Source of the DNA: Marifrigoribacter sp047730175
GTDB taxonomy: Bacteria; Bacteroidota; Bacteroidia; Flavobacteriales; Flavobacteriaceae
Direction of reading: 5' to 3'
DNA: 64,000 nucleotides
NCBI RefSeq assembly: GCF_047730175.1
Contig: NZ_CP159833.1
Location: 2,666,001 to 2,730,000, forward strand
Shown here: one piece after another, positions 60,216-64,000 of the stretch
Layout of the letters: the number at the start of each line of letters is the position of its first letter
Position numbering within the stretch: the first letter of the stretch is position 1
Translations under genes and position numbers: made by a program
Notes under the pieces: model-generated
Databases searched by the model: none
Told to the model about the DNA's origin: nothing
What the model saw: the letters and a program-made list of their open reading frames with translations, nothing else

Positions 60216-60611
60216 CTAATTCATGTTTTTCTGATTATTAACAAACTGATCTTTTCTAATTTTTACAGCTCGAAAGGCATAAATTATTAGTAATGTAATA
60301 GAAATAAAAACAAAGATAGTTCCAACATATAATGTGATGCTTGGAATATTTATTTTTGATTCACTTTCAAAAATAACTCCTAAAATACCTGATAGCACAT
60401 AACTTCCTGTTGCTAAATACAACATGGCGTTTGCTCTAGTTAACAAGCCTAATTGCCCTATTTTACGTGCTGAAATTTCATGTTGAAATTGCGTGCATTT
60501 TTGAGACACAAGATTATTTATTTCTGCACTTAAACTTAGCATTTGAGTTACAGTCGATAAAATTAACATTCCTAAACCAGGAATAATTGTTATAGGTAAG
60601 TACCAGTTCAT
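60216..60611 (-). CDS. DUF2721-like membrane protein
   Basis: The 131 aa protein has three hydrophobic helices (about 5-25, 62-83, 95-115). IIPGLGMLILSTVTQMLSLSAEINN near the start and the RKIGQLGLLTRANAMLYLATGSYVLSGIL segment resemble DUF2721 membrane proteins. No function is known for that family. It stands alone on the minus strand. Confidence 0.7.
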   Translation of the reverse strand: MNWYLPITIIPGLGMLILSTVTQMLSLSAEINNLVSQKCTQFQHEISARKIGQLGLLTRANAMLYLATGSYVLSGILGVIFESESKINIPSITLYVGTIFVFISITLLIIYAFRAVKIRKDQFVNNQKNMN

Positions 60612-60749
60612 AATTCTTCAGTTTCAATTCCAAATAATTGTTTTCTTTCTTGACAATAAAGATCTGCATTTATTCTAAAGGATTTTAATTTTATTAAATC
60701 TCTTTAAGAAAATTAAACGACTTAACCTTTAAACTGTTAGCAAAAGATT

Positions 60750-61241
60750 CTAAATAAAAGCACCAAATCTTTCAAAGTGACAAGTATACCCATTTGGTTT
60801 TCTTACTAAGTAATCTTGATGATTAGGTTCTGCTACCCAAAATGTTGAATAGGGTTCTAAAGTTGTCGCAGCATTAGCTTCCCATCGTCCGGAGTCATTT
60901 ACTATTTTAATGATTTCTTCAGCGTCTTTTTTCTCTTCTTCATTCTGAAAAAATATTGCAGATCGATAGCTTGATCCTACATCATTTCCTTGTTGATCAA
61001 CCGTTGTTGGATTGTGAATTCTAAAGAAATAATCTAAAATATGTTTAAATGATGTTTCCTCTGTATTATAGGTTATTTCAATACCTTCGGCATGTCCAGG
61101 ATGATTTGCATAGGTTGGGTTGTCATTAATTCCGCCAAGGTATCCAACTTCTGTATCTACAATACCTGGCCTTACTCTAAAAAGGTCTTCCATTCCCCAA
61201 AAACAACCTCCTGCTATATATACTTTTTTGTGATTTTTCAT
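60750..61241 (-). CDS. msrA: Peptide methionine (S)-sulfoxide reductase
   Basis: MsrA repairs the S epimer of methionine sulfoxide. The 163 aa protein has the catalytic Cys13 in AGGCFWGMED, then GYLGGINDNPTYANHPGHAEGIEITYN, FFRIHNPTTVDQQGNDVGSSYRSAIF and the late HFERFG. The C-terminal resolving Cys of longer MsrA forms is not evident, so a thioredoxin or glutaredoxin would have to reduce it. It is the last gene of a redox operon that starts beyond the right edge with msrB. Confidence 0.95.
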   Translation of the reverse strand: MKNHKKVYIAGGCFWGMEDLFRVRPGIVDTEVGYLGGINDNPTYANHPGHAEGIEITYNTEETSFKHILDYFFRIHNPTTVDQQGNDVGSSYRSAIFFQNEEEKKDAEEIIKIVNDSGRWEANAATTLEPYSTFWVAEPNHQDYLVRKPNGYTCHFERFGAFI

Positions 61242-61272
61242 TTGTATAATTTTTTAATTATTAATTTTAATA

Positions 61273-61656
61273 TTATATGAGTTTTCCCCATTCAATTTCA
61301 GCTCGTTTTTTATTTTCAATAGGATTTATATTCCACTCGTCTTTTGTGTCTTCTTCTTCATCTTTGTAAAAAACATGCAAGGCTCCATTTTGAACTAAAG
61401 CACTATGCGGATTTGCTGGGACAAGACTTCCTTCACTAATTGCAATAGAACAATAACCACCATATTTAGGTGCATACTTTTCTGGAGTCATATCGAACGT
61501 CTTCTTGTTCTCGATAGATTTAAACTGGTAGATAGCATCTTTATAGGAAGAGTTAATGTTTTCATTTCCCATAGTTGTTATTCCATCATATACACTTAAA
61601 GGATCATGCCCTTTAAGCGCTTTACCATTTTCTAAAAATTGTGGTTCCTTTTTCAT
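61273..61656 (-). CDS. YHS-domain protein
   Basis: The 127 aa cytosolic protein contains one YHS domain (about 14-80): ALKGHDPLSVYDGIT, YKDAIYQFKSIENKKTFDMTPEKYAPKYGGYCSIAIS. The domain is linked to metal handling in other proteins; a Cys is present in GGYCS. There is no signal peptide, unlike many YHS proteins of this type. It lies between the glutaredoxin and msrA genes in the operon. Confidence 0.8.
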   Translation of the reverse strand: MKKEPQFLENGKALKGHDPLSVYDGITTMGNENINSSYKDAIYQFKSIENKKTFDMTPEKYAPKYGGYCSIAISEGSLVPANPHSALVQNGALHVFYKDEEEDTKDEWNINPIENKKRAEIEWGKLI

Positions 61657-61703
61657 ATTAATAAATTTTATGTTTAATTATGTATCTTTAAATGAGTGCT
61701 ATT

Positions 61704-61979
61704 TTATAGTTTCGTTAATCTACTCGGAATTAATTTATTTAACCACTTTTCTAATTCTTCTTTATAGGGATTTCTCAACTTCTTTTTACCAATCGTTATA
61801 GTTGGGAAATTAAGTTTTCTATTTTCATAAAGACTACGCAATTCTTCGGCATAGGATTCATTGCTTTCTACATCCAAAAATTGATATGGCAATTTCGTTT
61901 TATCCAACAAAAGTCTATAATAATTCGATTTATGACACCCAGTTGCCCCGTATAATTTTATAATTGGAATTACATCCAT
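61704..61979 (-). CDS. Glutaredoxin-like protein (CxxS type)
   Basis: The 91 aa thioredoxin-fold protein reads IIKLYGATGCHKSNYYRLLLDKTKLPYQFLDVES, then NFPTITIGKKKLRNP with the cis-Pro and the NP motif also seen in the two fused glutaredoxin domains at 62506. The active site is CHKS, so it keeps only the N-terminal Cys. Its ATG shares a base with the stop codon of the TlpA-like gene. Confidence 0.82.
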   Translation of the reverse strand: MDVIPIIKLYGATGCHKSNYYRLLLDKTKLPYQFLDVESNESYAEELRSLYENRKLNFPTITIGKKKLRNPYKEELEKWLNKLIPSRLTKL

Positions 61980-62470
61980 TAGGAAAGTGTTTTTAAAAAT
62001 TCGATTGCAACAATCGGATTTAAATGAAAGTCACTAAACACCACATTATCATGTGTATCAATAAACAAAAACCAGGGGGTACCACCTGTTTGATAATTTG
62101 TCATAATATTGGAACGTGATTTCCCATCGTCTCCTGCATCGTGACCAAATGGTATTTGTAAATCATATTTTTGTTGAGTTTCTGCTATCTTCTCAAAAGT
62201 GTTCTCGTCATAGCCTTCAAAAACAGTTTGTACCGCCAAAAACACCACCGTATCATTTTCTTTTAATGCATCAACCATTTCCTTTAAATCTGGTAAACCT
62301 TTACTATGGCAACCTGGACACCAACTTTGAAAACAATATAACACCTTAAATTTACCGTCAAAGTCTGATAATTTTAAAGATTCTGTCTTGTTTCCTTTAG
62401 CATCAATCCATTGATTAACATTAAATTCTGGTGCTTTAAACACTTGTTTTTGTTCTACATTATTTGACAT
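61979..62470 (-). CDS. TlpA/AhpC-type thioredoxin-fold protein
   Basis: The 163 aa protein has KVLYCFQSWCPGCHSKGLPDL with the CPGC active site (C51, C54), and later GGTPWFLFIDTHDNVVFSDFHLNP with the cis-Pro. It has no signal peptide, so it is cytosolic, unlike most TlpA proteins. It also resembles the peroxiredoxin-type AhpC/TSA fold. It is preceded by a strong Shine-Dalgarno sequence, rare in this lineage. It is in the redox operon after the thioredoxin-reductase fusion. Confidence 0.85.
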   Translation of the reverse strand: MSNNVEQKQVFKAPEFNVNQWIDAKGNKTESLKLSDFDGKFKVLYCFQSWCPGCHSKGLPDLKEMVDALKENDTVVFLAVQTVFEGYDENTFEKIAETQQKYDLQIPFGHDAGDDGKSRSNIMTNYQTGGTPWFLFIDTHDNVVFSDFHLNPIVAIEFLKTLS

Positions 62471-62477
62471 TATAATT

Positions 62478-62486
62478 CTCCTTTCC
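62478..62486 (-). promoter_or_regulatory. Strong Shine-Dalgarno before the TlpA-like gene
   Basis: On the minus strand GGAAAGGAG stands 7 bases before the ATG at 62470. Flavobacterial genes seldom carry such a site, and the other starts in this window lack one. Confidence 0.7.
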
Positions 62487-62505
62487 TTTTTATAAATGAG
62501 TGTGT

Positions 62506-63912
62506 TTATTTTAAATAATTTCTAATTCCATAACTCGCTAAAACGCCTTCGCCTGTTGCCGCAGCAACTTGAGCAATTGCGCCTTCCCTGCAATCTCCAG
62601 CGGCAAATATTCCTTTTACGGAGGTTTCAGCTAATCCAGAGGTCTGAATAAATCCATTAGAATCAAGTGCTACGAAATTTTTAAAAGACTGAGTGTTTGG
62701 TATGAGTCCAATAAAAATGAATACGCCATCTGATTCTAACACAGATTCTTCATTTGTAGCATTATCTTTTATTTTTAAGCCTTTAAAATTTTCATTTTCA
62801 TCTGAAATAAACTCTAAAGAAGTTTTATTCATAAATGTTGAAATATTATCAATTGTTTTAAGCTTTTCTACATAAGTTTCCGAAGCAGTAAATTTTTCTG
62901 AACGATGTATAATTTTTACACTCTTAACAAAACCTGCTAAAAAGATACCTTCTTCCAATGCAGAATTTCCACCTCCTACTACAATTATATCTCTGTCCCT
63001 GTAAAAAGCACCATCGCAAGTAGCACAAAAATGAATTCCTGAACCTATGAGTTCTTCTTCATTTGGAATGCCTAATTTTCTATAGGTTGAACCTGTAGAT
63101 AGAACAATTGTTTTTCCCAAGTAGGAAGTACTTTTTGTTTTTATTGAAAACAAATCATTTTGCTTTTCTATAGCTATAACCTCTTCGCCTGTCTTAATAA
63201 CAGCTCCATAAGTTTTGGCTTGCTCTTCCATTTTCTCCATTAATTTCGGGCCTGAAATGGTTTGAAACCCAGGGTAATTTTCAATTTTTTCAGTTAAAAA
63301 TGCATTTCCGCCAATAGTAGATTTTTCAAGAATTAAGGAATCAAATCGATCTCGTTGTGCATAAATAGAAGTTGTTAAACCTGCAGCTCCTCCTCCTATA
63401 ATGACCGTATCGAAAATTTTATGTTCCTTTTCTACATTGATAGACAAAAGTTCAGTTAATTTTATATTATCCGGATTAGTATATGCAATTCCATCTAATA
63501 ATATCGTTGGAATAATTCGTTTTCCTTTATTAATTTCTTCAACTTTTTGAGTTGCCCAATCGTGTTTGTCGACATCGATAAATTGAAAATTAATACCATT
63601 ATCCCTTAAAAAGCTTTTTGCTCTTCTGCAATCCGGACACCAATCGGCACCAAATAACTGAAGCGTTCCAGTTTCATTTATTCCTAATAGAGATGCAAGC
63701 TTAACATTGTCTGGATTAGTATAAAATTTGCCTTCTATAATGATAGTTGGAATAATACGTTTACCATTATTTATAGCCTCCACCCTTGCCGTAGCCTCTT
63801 TATCTAAATCTACGTCAACAAATGTATACTCTATGTTGTTTTCTTGCAAGTAGGCTTTTGCTCTTCTGCAATCTGGGCACCAATCGGCTCCGTAAAGTAG
63901 TATCTCTATCAT
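62506..63912 (-). CDS. Two glutaredoxin domains fused to thioredoxin reductase
   Basis: The 468 aa protein has two tandem glutaredoxin/mycoredoxin-like domains (about 1-80 and 82-158), each with YGADWCPDCRRAK-type active sites (C12/C15 and C92/C95) and each ending KRIIPTI...TNPDN. A full thioredoxin reductase follows: FAD site IIGGGAAGLT (172-180), redox pair C296-A-T-C299, NADPH site VVGGGNSALEEG (311-322) and GIFAAGDCREG. It would carry electrons from NADPH to its own glutaredoxin domains. It lies between msrB and the TlpA-like gene, so methionine sulfoxide reductases are likely final acceptors. Confidence 0.9.
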   Translation of the reverse strand: MIEILLYGADWCPDCRRAKAYLQENNIEYTFVDVDLDKEATARVEAINNGKRIIPTIIIEGKFYTNPDNVKLASLLGINETGTLQLFGADWCPDCRRAKSFLRDNGINFQFIDVDKHDWATQKVEEINKGKRIIPTILLDGIAYTNPDNIKLTELLSINVEKEHKIFDTVIIGGGAAGLTTSIYAQRDRFDSLILEKSTIGGNAFLTEKIENYPGFQTISGPKLMEKMEEQAKTYGAVIKTGEEVIAIEKQNDLFSIKTKSTSYLGKTIVLSTGSTYRKLGIPNEEELIGSGIHFCATCDGAFYRDRDIIVVGGGNSALEEGIFLAGFVKSVKIIHRSEKFTASETYVEKLKTIDNISTFMNKTSLEFISDENENFKGLKIKDNATNEESVLESDGVFIFIGLIPNTQSFKNFVALDSNGFIQTSGLAETSVKGIFAAGDCREGAIAQVAAATGEGVLASYGIRNYLK

Positions 63913-63920
63913 ATTTAAAT

Positions 63921-64000
63921 TTATTTAATATTTATTTTTTGTTCGAGTTGCATAGACTCTGAATTTATACAATAGCGTAAACCACTGGGTTCTGGGCCAT
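63921..64000 (-). CDS. msrB: Peptide methionine (R)-sulfoxide reductase, C-terminal end
   Basis: The last 26 codons of a gene that begins beyond the right edge: GPEPSGLRYCINSESMQLEQ then KINIK and TAA. The RYCINSxS motif carries the catalytic Cys of MsrB. Its stop codon is 8 bases before the thioredoxin-reductase fusion, so it is the upstream gene of the redox operon in this window. It is too short for the usual ORF cut-off but its motif is clear. Confidence 0.9.
   Translation of the reverse strand, partial: GPEPSGLRYCINSESMQLEQKINIK

Noticed and set aside
1..64000. CRISPR arrays, rRNA, tRNA, prophage or intact IS elements
   Set aside because: No spaced direct-repeat array, no recognisable structural RNA gene, no transposase ORF and no phage structural gene were seen on either strand.

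Overview
The window is a low-GC, gene-dense chromosomal stretch from a member of the Flavobacteriaceae (phylum Bacteroidota). The evidence is the TAnnTTTG-type -7 promoter boxes, the near absence of Shine-Dalgarno sequences, the fused lpxC-fabZ and hisB genes, the bacillithiol gene bshA, secreted proteins ending their signal peptides in SQ/AQ, and the order HD phosphohydrolase-lpxD-lpxC/fabZ-lpxA-efp-lpxD2-sucD. Both window edges cut genes: an HD-domain phosphohydrolase on the left, and msrB (on the minus strand) on the right.

Layout. 1-7.3 kb: lipid A and housekeeping cluster. 7.4-18.4 kb: fabG, a VWA-like membrane protein, a prohibitin homologue, bshA, an outer-membrane barrel, a giant FAD/Fe-S oxidase, aroC and a dicarboxylate/amino-acid symporter. 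18.4-21.1 kb: an MscS pseudogene and two tandem secreted paralogues. 21.1-24.2 kb: a tight three-gene operon of a GshB-like ATP-grasp ligase, an N-formylglutamate-amidohydrolase-family protein and a DUF1704/QEGLA HExxxH metalloprotease-like protein; this is the best candidate for an uncharacterised system. 24.2-28.4 kb: an accessory island with a chimeric hydrolase pseudogene, a DltB/AlgI-like MBOAT plus SGNH pair, small orphan ORFs, gene debris, and two related structured intergenic elements that sit like cassette boundaries. 28.4-38.5 kb: mutS2 and DUF393, ung, an oxygenase/SUI1/nucleoside phosphorylase/binding-protein operon, a fused 2-oxoacid dehydrogenase E1 and an RlmI-type methyltransferase. 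38.5-43.2 kb: an MFS drug exporter, a FUSC-family membrane protein and a response-regulator remnant. 43.2-45.7 kb: an RsbQ-like hydrolase, PAS histidine kinase and response regulator. 45.9-47.5 kb: cytochrome c plus PQQ-type sugar dehydrogenase, flanked by copies of a dispersed repeat. 47.9-54.9 kb: a complete eight-gene his operon (hisGDCBHAF-IE) preceded by a His-rich leader peptide and a transcription attenuator. 55.1-60.6 kb: a lone degenerate DEAD-box domain, a ThiE-like protein, a tRNA-dihydrouridine synthase and hypothetical proteins. 60.7-64 kb: a thiol/methionine-sulfoxide repair operon (msrB, a two-glutaredoxin/thioredoxin-reductase fusion, a TlpA-like thioredoxin, a glutaredoxin, a YHS protein and msrA).

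Working together. The lpx block makes the lipid A acyl chains. bshA implies bacillithiol as the main thiol, which makes glutathione synthesis an unlikely job for the GshB-like gene. The redox operon links NADPH through a built-in pair of glutaredoxin domains to methionine sulfoxide repair. The his leader RNA carries terminator, antiterminator and start-codon-sequestering pairings that exclude each other, so it may act on both transcription and translation. No rRNA, tRNA, CRISPR array or intact insertion sequence was seen.
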